DNA of 64,000 nucleotides from Oligoflexia bacterium (GCA_015231955.1 JADGAN010000010.1:62001-126000), one strand, 5' to 3'. Shown: positions 8,340 to 19,800, counted from the stretch's first letter. Notes: generated from the letters alone by a model not told the origin. Program-made: numbers and translations.

Positions 8340-11300
8340 ATGAAGAAAACATTTTTATCTGTTTCCCTAGCATCCCTTATTTCTCTCATACTCTTGCTCT
8401 CCCTCTCTTCTTGCCTTGCACCTGCGGCCTCTAAACGCTATGTCACTGTAAGTGGCGCTACTAGCGATGCCACTCCTACGGTTGTTGAGTCACCGCTCGC
8501 TACCCCCACCTCGGAAATGGGAAGTGCTAACTATCTTCAAGATGGTTCGACCAAGACGCTTGCAGTTTTGCACCTGAATTACGATTACCAAGATAGTTTT
8601 TACTTGCGAGGCCCAGAGATCAACAACTACTTAAGTTCTGAAAAGGAGAGGAGTAGTGCACTCTGTTTGATTCAGATTTTTTTAGTGCCAAAAAAGATTT
8701 TGCTTTTGTCGGCCAATCCCAAATTTTTTCACAATTTTAATGATGGTTCCCGCGAATACTATTTCCAGATGATTAGTTCCGATGAGGGATATAATAAAAA
8801 TATTTGTATGAAGAGTGAACTCATTAATATGTTGATTGCTCCTACACCTATGGCAAACTCCTCCGTCTCTGGGTATGCGGGGTATCAGCTAGTGTATCAA
8901 GTCGCTGATCTATGCCCTAATAGCAGTTGCAAAGGAACCATCTTTTCTTTGCCGCTTTTTTTAACCACCAGTGCAGGCAGTGAATTAAAAAAGCTTCACC
9001 TCTCCCACTTGGGACTAGGGATTAAGAGCAACAAAGAGGCAGAGGATCGTTCGGTAAAGTCGTGCAATAGCAGTAATGAGTGTAAAGCGAGCGGTTTTGA
9101 TTGTTGTTTGGATGGGCAGTGTGTGAGTGACAAGCAGTTAAGGTATAATGTTGACAAGAGTTCAGCAGAGTACCTGCAAGCGCAACAAGATATTCTGGCA
9201 AACCCCATAAACGTCTTAAATTATCCACGACTCTACTTTATTTGTTCGCAATCCATCTCTCCCACACCTTCACCTGCAAGCACACCCATTAATGTGGTAA
9301 GCTTTGAGGAGTTGGAAGAGCTCTATAAGTGTTCGAGGCCTGAAGAGGAATCGGAGTTAGCAATCTGTACTATGAAGTATGAGCGTATCGCCACCCCACG
9401 TGCCGACTTTACCGCAAAACCGGGGCCGTTTTTAACGGGAACTGATGATCGCAATTTTAAAGATGTGTATATGGGAAGTGCTGGCGATAAATTAAATCCT
9501 CACAGCATTGTCGAGATTTTGTATGCGGGTGCCTCTATCTATAACTATAAAACACCGATCCCTAGTGCCACGGTGGCGGTGATTGAGATTGATAGTAATA
9601 ACGATAACCTCACCGATGCGCAACAGTTGCGTATTCTTAAAAATAATAGTAGGGCGCATCTTGATGATAGCTTAAAGATTCGTTACAAGATTGACGGTAG
9701 CTGCGAGGAGGTAGGAACCTCGCTAGCGCGTTGTTATCGCTACTACAAGCAGGGACAAAACCTGGGAAAGATCAATGATCACTTGGCCTCCAATACAAAA
9801 TTTGTGCTTCCCTATTATGCCGATCTTAGTCGGCAAATCGTGGTGGAGGTGGATGGGCAACAGATGTTTGAAGGGTACCATTGGCAACGAGGAGAAGAGT
9901 CGGTCAAGTATATTGAGATCACTCCTTACAATGAAGAGACGCGGATGGGGTTGGATGTTTTTGATGAACAATTGGTAAAGATTGCTTTTTACGTGAATAC
10001 ATCTTTGTATTCAGTTTTAAATCAAAAGCGGGCGGCCAGCGATAAGATTGCCTCTTATTGTAAGTGTGCGGAGAAAACTTGCTACTTAAAGCCACAGTAT
10101 GCAATTTCCGATGGGAAGCAAATAATTGAGAACTATATTTGTGACTATCCTACCCCGTTTGCCGGGGATATTCCGCTAGAGCAAAAAGTGGATATGAGTA
10201 CAAAAAATGTTCCTGTCCGCTACTACGATTCTGCTGGTCTCTCCTTTGATATTTATGATCCGCGTACACCACTTCCAGAGCAAGAAGGCCGTAGATTTGA
10301 GTATGTGAAAGCAAAATTAAATCGACCGAGTAACGTCTTTAACTCTTCCGAGCAAACAGTATTAGCAGATATTGGTTTTAATGAGATTTACGGATCTTTC
10401 GATTTTACCCACTCTAATTCCGCTTTTCCCGCTAAGGCGATTCGCCTGCGACCGGGAAAAATTTACGATATTTTTGTCAACTATTTTGGAAATTTTAGTC
10501 CTTGTCCCAGTTGTGGTAACGATTATTACTCTACTATTAATAAAATTTTACCCGATAATTTTCAGTTTGGTGGAAGTGGTTATGTGCCCGATCCCACACG
10601 CACCGACCGTAAAGGTGAACCCAATAGGCAGCAAGGCAATTACCGTGCTGACGATTTGCTGTTTGGGCGTGCCTGTTTTGTTCCGGCAGCGATGATTCCT
10701 TGGTCCCATAAAAAACGCAGCACTGTTGCCGATCAAAGGAAGTATCGGATGCAAGGGCAGCACCTGCTTTTTGCTAATGGTTATCAGCGTGACTGGTATG
10801 GCTTTGATTATGGAGCACTGATTGGATCTTTTGATGGTTACACTTGGTTTGCAGTGGGATCGCAGCGGCGGGTGCGAGCGAAGAGTAATCTGCTCTTTTT
10901 AGCGATCAATGCTTACTATGGAGATTTAACCACAAGGAGTAATATCTCCCTCACGGTCAGTGAGAGTGGTGGTAACTTAAGCTCAGGATCTATGATTATC
11001 ACCGACTACGATAACGATGGGGCCGAATGCCAAAAGTATCATCTTTGTGTGAGTGATGCCGATTGTATTACTAAGCTGGGTTGGGATTATAGTTGTCAAG
11101 AGGTAAACGATATTCGCAGTAAAGTTCCTCTCTTTGATCAAAATGGCAAAGAGATGGCCAATGCCGAAAGAAGCATGCGTTTGGTGGAGACCCTGGTCGG
11201 TGGTTTTAAAGGAGATACGAAACGTTGTGTTTACCGAGGGAGAGGTGCTCCTTGCGAATCAAGATACGCCAGTATTGTCGAAGGGGCATCCACCTTTCTT

Positions 11301-13490
11301 TCCAGCAATAAACCTGGTCTGCTTGCATGCATGAACAATTATTATTGCAAAGATTTTTTGGATGAGAGTGGAAGTTTGGAAGGAGTTTTTAACCGAAGAA
11401 TTGCTCGTTATGCAGTTGCCCCTTTTGATCAAAACGCTGGAGACACCCCGGAAGAGTTTGGATTAGGCGCAAGGATTTTAGGTAGGCCTTACAAGTATAA
11501 TGGAGATGAAACGGTCGACTCGGAAATCTATTCGCAATTACGTTACAATAATGTTAAGTCACTTTGTCTTCCCGGACGCGATGTTACTGATGGTAATTTA
11601 AGCTTTGAGCAGCAGCACCGTGCCGCTCCCAATGCCTCTTTTAAAGGGGATAAAATTTTAAATATTGGAATGTCTCAAACGACGACAAGTGGCCTTGCTC
11701 ACTCCCTCTCTTCGTGTGCGATTTTAGATAAAGAGGGGAACTATATTAACAATCAGAGTGAGTATGCTGACACTAAATTAAACGATGAATTTGTGAAGCG
11801 CTTGGCGGGCTCGCAGGCCTTTTCCACTAATGTGCTCTCTATTTTTCAAGGCCTAAAACCGGAATTTGATCTCTTGATAGAGAGTAGTGAAACCATTGGC
11901 AAAGATCAGATCTTGCAAGAGAATCGCTGCTTACGTGCAGCTGGTTCTCCCTGTTTTAGCAATTTTGATTGTGCACCCTCTGATTTTATCTCTTCTATTC
12001 TCTCCGGAATCGATTGGAAAAGTAGTTATGCGACCACTCTTAGCGAGTCGGAGTTTAAGCTTTGGAGAGAGACGCTTACTTGTGGGCAGATGTATCCCAA
12101 GGGCAGTCCCGAGTATGATTTGACTAAAAATCGCTGTTGTCGGGTGGTGGGCCAGGAGATTACCTTTGATAATGAACTTTTAAATGGGGCCGCTAAACTT
12201 CCGGGAGTAGATGTGGGCATCTCTAGTCCCACCAGGTATTCACGAATTGCTCCGGCCTACTTTTCACTGGCACATCCCGATCCAGTTTTAAGAAGAATTT
12301 TGGAGGTTCCTCAAGGGGTTAATGCCGATGCTTGTCCTGTGGATTTTACAGAAGCTGGTTGTCCAGAACCACCATCAGCAATAGGTTCACCTCCCGCTTT
12401 TTTGACCATTCATAAAATTTTAGGGAGTACCAGTTGTAGTGGCCATTGGGTGCGGGAGTTTCATGAAGATAATGGTGGTGGACACGATTGGGGAAGTGCA
12501 TCCTCGATTAGCGAGAAGAAGCAGGCGATTGAGTTTGCCAATTTTAAGTGCTTGGGATGGTTTCCTTATGCCAACCAAAGTAGCAATGGGGCGGCCTTTG
12601 AGTGTGAAGACTCTACGCTTGGAAGTTGCAATGCTTATGAGTTAAATGAGAGGGAAAAGTTAATCTTATCTGACTTTATGGGTTCGCTAGAGCTTTTAGG
12701 CATTCCTCAAGTCTTGATCAAAAGCGCTCACTCTACGGTGCGCTCTATTCGTGGGCCATCGGATAGCGTTGCCTGTATGGTTAATCCTGCTGATGATACC
12801 ATTGATGCTAGGCCTGCTAGCAACATCACCGACAATATCTCCGACATCCCCATTCCAGGAACGGTACTGCGAGCGGAGACAACCACTGTAGAAGCGGGAG
12901 TGACGCGGGCAAAGTACGAGGCACGAGAGGTCGTGGGTAATAAGGTGATTCCCTATTTTTCCGCTGGAGATATTACTAATTTTGATCAGAGCTTTGGCCT
13001 AAAGATGATCTTCTCGCCCGACAAGTTTGCAAGTTGCCTGCCTACCGGGGTGGTTTATCGCGGAATGAATATCAGCAATGAGATGTGCTGTAGCGGGCGT
13101 GTTTTTAAAGAGCGCTGCTGTCTTGGGGATTTTGCCGATGTTTCGGTCTTTTTAAATCGCTACGTCTCTTCCGAGGCCTCCAGTTTAGATCCCTCTCTTT
13201 TCGATTATAAGACAGGCACTTTAAATCCAGGGGCCGTGAGGCAGATAGCGATGTTAAACCGCATCTGCTGCTCGGATGTGCTGGGAAATATCGGTGGTAA
13301 TGCTTATAAGACGGGTACGGCGGTGATGCCACTTCCGGTTCCTGGCGATAGTGATCCAGACCACTCTGCTATTGAGGTGAGAATGCGCTTTGGTTATCTC
13401 AGTGGTGATGCCAATGTTGCTCGTTTTGAAGAGGAGAAGAGTCGTTGGAACACGCATATCTATTGTATTCCTGGAGGAACGAGCAATTAA
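8340..13490 (+). CDS. Giant Cys-rich lipoprotein (1716 residues), function unknown
   Basis: Lipoprotein signal with lipobox LSSC (Cys25), so the protein should be anchored in a membrane, probably the outer one. The next 40 residues are Ser/Thr/Pro/Ala-rich, a typical tether. The very long mature part carries many Cys, often in clusters resembling Dickkopf-type or other disulfide-knot modules: CNSSNECKASGFDCC, CVSDADCITKLGWDYSC, ICCSDVLG, EMCCSGRVFKERCC. Such repeats occur in large surface proteins of Deltaproteobacteria and Bdellovibrio-like bacteria. No catalytic domain recognised. Its 3' end is two bases from the end of the convergent uppP gene. A structural, adhesive or envelope role is likely but unproven. 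Confidence 0.85.
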   Translation: MKKTFLSVSLASLISLILLLSLSSCLAPAASKRYVTVSGATSDATPTVVESPLATPTSEMGSANYLQDGSTKTLAVLHLNYDYQDSFYLRGPEINNYLSSEKERSSALCLIQIFLVPKKILLLSANPKFFHNFNDGSREYYFQMISSDEGYNKNICMKSELINMLIAPTPMANSSVSGYAGYQLVYQVADLCPNSSCKGTIFSLPLFLTTSAGSELKKLHLSHLGLGIKSNKEAEDRSVKSCNSSNECKASGFDCCLDGQCVSDKQLRYNVDKSSAEYLQAQQDILANPINVLNYPRLYFICSQSISPTPSPASTPINVVSFEELEELYKCSRPEEESELAICTMKYERIATPRADFTAKPGPFLTGTDDRNFKDVYMGSAGDKLNPHSIVEILYAGASIYNYKTPIPSATVAVIEIDSNNDNLTDAQQLRILKNNSRAHLDDSLKIRYKIDGSCEEVGTSLARCYRYYKQGQNLGKINDHLASNTKFVLPYYADLSRQIVVEVDGQQMFEGYHWQRGEESVKYIEITPYNEETRMGLDVFDEQLVKIAFYVNTSLYSVLNQKRAASDKIASYCKCAEKTCYLKPQYAISDGKQIIENYICDYPTPFAGDIPLEQKVDMSTKNVPVRYYDSAGLSFDIYDPRTPLPEQEGRRFEYVKAKLNRPSNVFNSSEQTVLADIGFNEIYGSFDFTHSNSAFPAKAIRLRPGKIYDIFVNYFGNFSPCPSCGNDYYSTINKILPDNFQFGGSGYVPDPTRTDRKGEPNRQQGNYRADDLLFGRACFVPAAMIPWSHKKRSTVADQRKYRMQGQHLLFANGYQRDWYGFDYGALIGSFDGYTWFAVGSQRRVRAKSNLLFLAINAYYGDLTTRSNISLTVSESGGNLSSGSMIITDYDNDGAECQKYHLCVSDADCITKLGWDYSCQEVNDIRSKVPLFDQNGKEMANAERSMRLVETLVGGFKGDTKRCVYRGRGAPCESRYASIVEGASTFLSSNKPGLLACMNNYYCKDFLDESGSLEGVFNRRIARYAVAPFDQNAGDTPEEFGLGARILGRPYKYNGDETVDSEIYSQLRYNNVKSLCLPGRDVTDGNLSFEQQHRAAPNASFKGDKILNIGMSQTTTSGLAHSLSSCAILDKEGNYINNQSEYADTKLNDEFVKRLAGSQAFSTNVLSIFQGLKPEFDLLIESSETIGKDQILQENRCLRAAGSPCFSNFDCAPSDFISSILSGIDWKSSYATTLSESEFKLWRETLTCGQMYPKGSPEYDLTKNRCCRVVGQEITFDNELLNGAAKLPGVDVGISSPTRYSRIAPAYFSLAHPDPVLRRILEVPQGVNADACPVDFTEAGCPEPPSAIGSPPAFLTIHKILGSTSCSGHWVREFHEDNGGGHDWGSASSISEKKQAIEFANFKCLGWFPYANQSSNGAAFECEDSTLGSCNAYELNEREKLILSDFMGSLELLGIPQVLIKSAHSTVRSIRGPSDSVACMVNPADDTIDARPASNITDNISDIPIPGTVLRAETTTVEAGVTRAKYEAREVVGNKVIPYFSAGDITNFDQSFGLKMIFSPDKFASCLPTGVVYRGMNISNEMCCSGRVFKERCCLGDFADVSVFLNRYVSSEASSLDPSLFDYKTGTLNPGAVRQIAMLNRICCSDVLGNIGGNAYKTGTAVMPLPVPGDSDPDHSAIEVRMRFGYLSGDANVARFEEEKSRWNTHIYCIPGGTSN

Positions 13491-13491
13491 G

Positions 13492-14364
13492 TTAAGAAAC
13501 CAGTAGTAAGATTGCAAGTAAAATACGATAGAGTGTAAAGGCGATAAAGGGGATCTTATTAATCAGCTTTAAAAAGTAGTGAATAGTGGCAAGACCTACG
13601 AGGAAAGAGACCAGCAGTGCCGTAAGCAGAACCAGCGGACTAATGGTTGGGGTATCCTCTTGAACTAAAGCAATACTGAGAGTTTCTGCAAGTTTTAACC
13701 CTGCTGCTAAAAGCACGATAGGGATCGAAAGCAAAAAACTGTAGTTGCTGGACTCTTCACGCGAGAGTCCGAGAAATCTTCCGGTGGTGATGGTGATGCC
13801 GGAACGACTCACTCCGGGAAAAATAGCGATGGCCTGAGCAATACCAATGAGTAGTGCCTTTTTAAATTGAAAGCGCGACTCCATCTCATAGGTAGCAATG
13901 AGGCCAAAGCGTTTTTGCGCCCAAAAGTCGACAGCAAAGAGGAGAATGCCAAAGATGATTAAGTTAATGGCAATGAAGGTGTGGTTTCGGGCATAATTAA
14001 TGGAGATATCTTTTACTAGTAAAATAACGATAACGGTAACGATAGAGGAGAAGAGAAAGTTTCGAAACAGTGATAAATTTCTTTGCAATAGCTGATCACC
14101 CTCATTACCCAAATCACTAGCTGCAGGTGCAATGAGGCCAAGGGTTGCTTTTAAACTGATGCGTCCGAGTTGCCAAATGCGTTTGCGAAAATAGAGAACT
14201 AGCGCCAAGGCAGTTCCAAAATGCATCATCAAATCAAAATAGACTCCCGGATCTTCTATTTTTAAGTAGTGGGGGATAGCGGCAAGATGAGCACTGCTGC
14301 TTACAGGTAAAAATTCGGTAATACCTTGAACGATTCCATAGAAAATAGCGGACAAAAAATCCAT
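13492..14364 (-). CDS. uppP: Undecaprenyl-diphosphatase (BacA/UppP family)
   Basis: 290 residues from the ATG at 14364, which has AAGGTG upstream; an in-frame ATG eight codons earlier lacks one. Integral membrane enzyme that removes a phosphate from undecaprenyl diphosphate so that the lipid carrier can be reused in peptidoglycan and polysaccharide synthesis. Both signature motifs are present: QGITEFLPVSSSAHL near the N-terminus and PGVSRSGITITTGRFLG in the second half, among about eight hydrophobic helices. The insert between them (residues about 90-125) is somewhat longer than usual. It also gives low-level bacitracin tolerance in other bacteria. Confidence 0.93.
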   Translation of the reverse strand: MDFLSAIFYGIVQGITEFLPVSSSAHLAAIPHYLKIEDPGVYFDLMMHFGTALALVLYFRKRIWQLGRISLKATLGLIAPAASDLGNEGDQLLQRNLSLFRNFLFSSIVTVIVILLVKDISINYARNHTFIAINLIIFGILLFAVDFWAQKRFGLIATYEMESRFQFKKALLIGIAQAIAIFPGVSRSGITITTGRFLGLSREESSNYSFLLSIPIVLLAAGLKLAETLSIALVQEDTPTISPLVLLTALLVSFLVGLATIHYFLKLINKIPFIAFTLYRILLAILLLVS

Positions 14365-14406
14365 GGTAAAGCACCTTTTAAATGACAATAAAATTAGATG
14401 TGATTT

Positions 14407-16623
14407 TTACTGTAGCGGAGGATTTTGTAAAGTTTTCTTTAAATTTTTTAGATCATCAATAAAGCGATAGCGCGCGAGCTTATCTGCTTCAGCAAGTCCC
14501 ATCGTAAGCGCTTCAGTTGTATCCAGGATGGATTGTAGATTGTTAGTAAGATATTTTTCAAAGGCGGCCGTAGAGGAGTTGCCAAGGGCATACTGGAATA
14601 ACTGTTGATAACTTTCATTAAGGTAGTTTTCCAGTTGCTCACGCTCAAGAATGGAGAGATTACTCTTAGAGTAAGTATCAACGATAGAGAAAACATTGTA
14701 AGTGCTATTGGGCAAGAGGGGAAAGCTTTTGGTAAAGGAGAGTTCTTTTGACAGCATCGAAGTAAAGGCAAATGCCACCTCTTGTCCTTTTAAGGAGTAG
14801 TTATCAAAATGCAGAGAAAAAACACTACTATCGAAACTATTTAAGGGGATGATCGTGAGATGTTTGATGCGACTTGCTTGTGTTTTGTCACTCGTTTCGT
14901 CTGCTGTGGTAAAGATGAGCACTCGATTTTTATTCCAAGAGGAGATCTCTACTTTTAAGGAGCGAAGCGGGTAGTGTTCAGCAATATACTTTAAAAGCTG
15001 ATCGCGGAAAAAGATGGAACCGTAGGAAAAAGGATGGGGCAAGAGAAGGTTATGAGGAAAGTTAGCAATACCAAATTTAAAAGAGCTGCTGATCAACTGC
15101 TCCAACTCTTTACTTTGTGCGAGGGAGAGTGGTTGGTAGTTATCACCTAAAAGATTTGCTGGTTTAAAATAGTTGTAGAGATGAGGGTAGGATTTTTCAA
15201 AGAGTGGAATTTTCGGGATGATCTCTTTTATAATTCCTGCAAGGGGTGATTTAGAGAGTGCTCTAAAGGTGATATGCTCATTAGTTTTAGGATCAAAAAT
15301 ATCCAGATAAGGTCTTAGGTGTAAATTTTTTTGGATCTTTAAAATATCAAAAGCGGGAAGCACAATGAAGCTACTGGGTTTATCTAGGACAAAACTAAAC
15401 TTAAAGTGAGCGGAGTAGAGCTCTTGAGGATACTCGGGATTTTTGCCGGCAAGGCCTAGCGTTAGGTTACTTGAGGGTGCACTAGCGGTGATGGTGTTCG
15501 TGTAGTTAGGAAAATGCTCGGTCTTGATCAGTGGAAACCCCTCTACTTGCGAAGGGTGGAGCAGTAACGGCCAAAAAAAGCTAAGACTTAAGTAGAGTGG
15601 GATCGCCAGCAGAAGATTTGAGATCGTTACTAACCACCCTCCATGGGTAACCGCAGTCATGGTGACAAATTCCCGAAAGGGACGGCGGTTAAAGAGGAGT
15701 GGTAGTTCGCTAATGATGAGAAAAGAGGTGAGCATGCCGACGATGGTTTTAGCACAACCTCCGAGGCGATTCCAAATAAAACCGCCACTACCGTGCAGCC
15801 CCAGCAAGGTTTGTCCTAGAGAAACTCCCGTGATGAAGTGAAAAAAGATTTGATAACAGTGAAAGATAATCCAGAGGAGCAGTGCCTCTGAAAAGAGAGG
15901 AATCTTACTTTGGGGGATATTTAAAAAAAGAGGAAAGAGGTTTAGTTGGTTAATAAGATCCTCTCCATTTTTTACAATGCTGCCAATGGTTTTAATGGCA
16001 TCTGGATAGTTTTGATGAGAGGAGAGGTGCTTAAAGAAGAGAGAGAAGAGAAGCACGTCGAAGACAAATGCCATAAAACGACTTTTCATACTTATAGGCC
16101 TTAGTTTGCTGGTCGGTTTTATTGTTGATGCTAGCGCTGATTTTTTTACTGGAAGCGGTGGTGGAAGCGGTAGTGCTGCTATCTCATCGAATAAATCTAA
16201 CGGGAGTGGTGGTGGAGCATCGGGTGAGAGGGCATCGTGCAAACGCACATGAATTGTAAGCTCTCCAATGCGGATAAGATCGTTTTCTTGCAAAATAACT
16301 GTTCTGCCAGAAAAGATTTTTTGATTATTAACCGAGTAACTTACTGGCCCACAGGCATCGGTAAGCAGTAACGCCCCTTTTTGTGAGTGCAGGGTAAAAA
16401 ACTCCGCTTCACGAGGAGCTTTGATGGCAAGCTTGATGTGCGATTTTTTACTATTTCCTACAAAATAGGGAGTGGGGTGGTCGGGGTTAATGGCCGTGAA
16501 CTCTTGTGAGTTCCCTCTTCTGATATCGAGGCAGTAGTGGTAGCTGCTGCTTTGCTGTTTTTTGGGTATCGCTGTGGGGATGGAGGATTCCTGTACATTG
16601 TTATTGATCTCTTCTTTGCTCAT
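14407..16623 (-). CDS. FHA-RDD membrane protein with a large C-terminal domain
   Basis: 738 residues; GGAGG lies seven bases before the ATG. Residues about 28-130 resemble an FHA phosphopeptide-binding domain (TPYFVGNSKKSHIKL, then ENDLIRIGELTIHV). After a Pro-rich linker comes an RDD-type membrane domain (SMKSRFMAFVFDVLLFSLFF; GVSLGQTLLGLHG), about 185-350. The last 370 residues are soluble, of no family I recognise, and probably face the other side of the membrane. The pairing suggests a sensor or scaffold responding to Ser/Thr phosphorylation. It is 42 bases downstream-adjacent to uppP on the same strand, so the two may be one operon, and is divergent from the Gly/Met-rich gene. Confidence 0.7.
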   Translation of the reverse strand: MSKEEINNNVQESSIPTAIPKKQQSSSYHYCLDIRRGNSQEFTAINPDHPTPYFVGNSKKSHIKLAIKAPREAEFFTLHSQKGALLLTDACGPVSYSVNNQKIFSGRTVILQENDLIRIGELTIHVRLHDALSPDAPPPLPLDLFDEIAALPLPPPLPVKKSALASTIKPTSKLRPISMKSRFMAFVFDVLLFSLFFKHLSSHQNYPDAIKTIGSIVKNGEDLINQLNLFPLFLNIPQSKIPLFSEALLLWIIFHCYQIFFHFITGVSLGQTLLGLHGSGGFIWNRLGGCAKTIVGMLTSFLIISELPLLFNRRPFREFVTMTAVTHGGWLVTISNLLLAIPLYLSLSFFWPLLLHPSQVEGFPLIKTEHFPNYTNTITASAPSSNLTLGLAGKNPEYPQELYSAHFKFSFVLDKPSSFIVLPAFDILKIQKNLHLRPYLDIFDPKTNEHITFRALSKSPLAGIIKEIIPKIPLFEKSYPHLYNYFKPANLLGDNYQPLSLAQSKELEQLISSSFKFGIANFPHNLLLPHPFSYGSIFFRDQLLKYIAEHYPLRSLKVEISSWNKNRVLIFTTADETSDKTQASRIKHLTIIPLNSFDSSVFSLHFDNYSLKGQEVAFAFTSMLSKELSFTKSFPLLPNSTYNVFSIVDTYSKSNLSILEREQLENYLNESYQQLFQYALGNSSTAAFEKYLTNNLQSILDTTEALTMGLAEADKLARYRFIDDLKNLKKTLQNPPLQ

Positions 16624-16708
16624 AGAATACCTCCCATGCCTACACCTCTTTTCCCTTATATCTATTGTATCGGGATGAAAACTAAATGAAATATATTTTT
16701 AGTAGCGC

Positions 16709-16724
16709 AAATACTCAAGTATTT
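16709..16724. promoter_or_regulatory. Dyad symmetry between divergent genes, possible operator
   Basis: Perfect 7-bp arms AAATACT / AGTATTT separated by CA, placed in the 190-base gap between the FHA-RDD gene (minus) and the Gly/Met-rich gene (plus). A short AT-rich dyad of this kind could be an operator for either or both promoters. No matching regulator can be named. Confidence 0.3.
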
Positions 16725-16813
16725 TAATTTATTAAATCTGGTTTATTAAAAGTGGAAAGCTTCCGAAGAGAGAAGGGAGTTATCTCTATCAATACTATCG
16801 CCGGAGAGATGTG

Positions 16814-19800
16814 ATGGGAAAGATCTATAAACTAATCGACACCCTCAAGGTATTACTGATGTCTCTATTCTTGATTCACTCCACGACACCCACTGTGTTT
16901 GCTCAAGGGATGGGTGGAATGGGTGGTGGAATGATGGGTGGTGGAATGATGGGAGGTGGAATGATGGGTGGTGGTTATGCCCCCTCTTACGGAAGCGGTT
17001 ATGGGGGCGGCTACGGCATGGGAGGCATGGGAGGAGGCATGGGTGCTTACCCACCCACAGCAGGCTTTGGTGGTGGCGGCTATATGGGTGGAGGAATGAT
17101 GACCATGGGCCAAGGGGGAGCGATGCCGGCGATGCAGACCTTTGGGGGGTCGGCAATGAGTTCTGCCCCAAGCTTTTACGGAGGGCAAATGCCCTTTATG
17201 TCTGGTGGCCCGACGGGGACAAGTTACGAGCGCTTTGCTTCAACTGGGGCAGCAGGAGGTATGGCCAATCCAGGGATGATGGCCATGGGTACGATGATGC
17301 AAACTGGAAATCAATTTATGAATACCTATGTAAGCATGAATAGGAGTATGGGCATGGCCCAGCTAGCATCTCAAAATAAGGGAACGGTTCCTGCAACGAA
17401 GGTTGATGATTTTTTTCCACAATGTAAACTCAACGTGGCGGCGCAACCCCACCTCTCGATGAATGCGTGTACACCAGGAACCATTGGCGATCAGGCAACA
17501 GAGATGATGGCCACACAGTGGCAGTTACAGGCAGAGACGCTTTCCAATAGTTATACCCTCATGATGCAGGAGGGAGGGCAGATGGGAACCGATACAGGCA
17601 TCCAATGTGTGAAGGAGCAGTCACAAAAATTAAGAGACACCCTTAATGGCGAGAGAAAAAAGATCGATGCCTTGATCTCCAAAATCAATGAGGCCAATGC
17701 CAAAGCAAAACAGTTTTTTGAAAAAGATATTTACGCTATCGACAAATTAAAGAAGGAGCTGGATGGTGTTGGGGAGGGGCAAGCGCTCTCTCAAAACGAT
17801 AAGAAGACCGATATGAAACAAATTTTTGATACTCCCGATTGCCGTTTTATTATGAATACTGGGACATTAAGGCCAGAGGGAGGGATTAGAAAAATTCGCG
17901 ATGATCTTCGTGGTAAAGAACAAGATGCGATTAATGTGATCAATAGTATCAAAGATGGTACTTTTGAAAAAAAATTGGATGATGATTTGCGTGCGCTGAC
18001 ACAAGTTAAGAATAAAGATGTTGGCCCTTCGGTGCCACTCTACTATAAGTTGTCGCGAACTGCTTTTGGGGAAAATCGCGGTTTATTAGATGCCGACTAT
18101 AAACAGTTACAAAACGATTTTTCAGAATCCATCCCCGAGATCAGCTTGCCCAAAGATTTAACCTCCTTTGAGCGCAGTCGTGAAGATAGCAATCTAGCAA
18201 CACAGGCACGTTTAGAGCAGGCGAAAAAAAATTATTGCATGAACGATTCGCAAGAGGTGGTTCCGTTAAAAGAACTGATAGGAAGAGCGCAAATGATTGG
18301 TGATAATAACACTATTATTGCCCAAGGAAATGTCACTGATAAGATTTTTAAAAATGAACTTTCAGTAATTATTGCGGAAGGAGAGAAGGGTGCAACGGTT
18401 GATAACCAAATTGCAAAAATCCGCGCGCTAGAGAGTAAATACCCAGGGTTTAAGGTCATGGTCAGCAACCTCTATGGAAAAGATAGTGCCAATCACCACT
18501 GGTCCATCTCCGAGATCTTAACTCAAAACAAGGCCAAGTGTGATAATTGGTACAACTACGCTCCCGCCAAACCAGGATCATCCAACAGCATTCGTGATGA
18601 GGTGGAGGCGGTTTGGCAAAAACTAGAAAATTTTCGGAAGAAACAGGGAGGATCAGATCAATCCAATGCGGAAGTGGTGAGGAAGAAGATTTTAAATTGT
18701 GAGGGCATTGCCCCTGATATGAATCCTACCGATGCCATGGAGAGCCTGAATATTCAAGGGGAGTTTTTCTGTCTACCTCAAGCAAAGAAGAGTGCAGAGA
18801 GTATGCAAGGGTGTTTGAATAAGGCGGAAGCAGAGGTAAAAACGCGCGAGCGCAAAATGGAAGATGTCGGAAAAATTTATAATGATCGCGTTGTCTCTTA
18901 CGTCAAAGATCAAGATAAGATTTTAAAAGATGTGGGAAATCAAATCTCACAGCAAGGGGAGCTCTTAAAAAAATATTTTCCGGGAACACGCTTTGAAGCG
19001 CTCAATGCTTTTCGTAACCTCTCGGTGAATCCTCCTCTGATGGGAGAGCGTTTGGGCGTGCGCCTCTATGGTGATGGCAATTTTAATTTTATGGATGAGC
19101 TCACACGAAAGATAACAGAGATGGCAACCTCGATGGATACGCAACAAAAAGAGATCGATAGCAAAGTCAATGCGAGAGTTGGTGAGTACAACAAAAACTA
19201 CGCCGCGGAAAAAGAGTATTGGAACAAACTTGCCAAGTCATGTTCAGATGCTTTGAACGGTTATCGGACGGCCTTGGCCATGCAACAGCAGCAGATGAAC
19301 ATGGCACAACAGCAAGTGCAACGAGCGATTATGCAATTTTGCAATGAACTCTCCTTTATGCGAGTTGCCCCTGGTTGTGATACACAAGCGCAGCGGTTGG
19401 TGCAATCGTTAGGCAATATTCCCGATGTCAGCTTTAGAATGGGGCCAGAGGCGATGAGGGTGCGTGAATTTATGACCATGTGTTCGTACATTTCCAACAG
19501 CAATAGCTCCACGCCCGCTTTTGTCGATCCACTGATTGATGCTGCTACTCAAAACTCTGCAGGAATTGTAGATATGTGTGCGAAGACTCAATGGAATACT
19601 CAAGGTCTTTTCGAGCGATTTAGTAATCATATCTATAAAACATCATTTATGATGTTGGGTACCTTTGCAGCGAGGTATCCAGAGATGAATAATGGTAATC
19701 CGAGCGCTATTGGTGGTGTGGAGTTAACCAAAGAGATTGAACGCTCTGGTGATACTTTGGCCGTAGCGATGTCGACTCCTGGAACCAGCGATGAGGAGCA

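Noticed and set aside
16845-17188. Long minus-strand open frames rich in His, Pro and Ser opposite the Gly/Met-rich gene
   Set aside because: They result from the reverse complement of GGTGGAATGATG repeats and have no ribosome site or domain.
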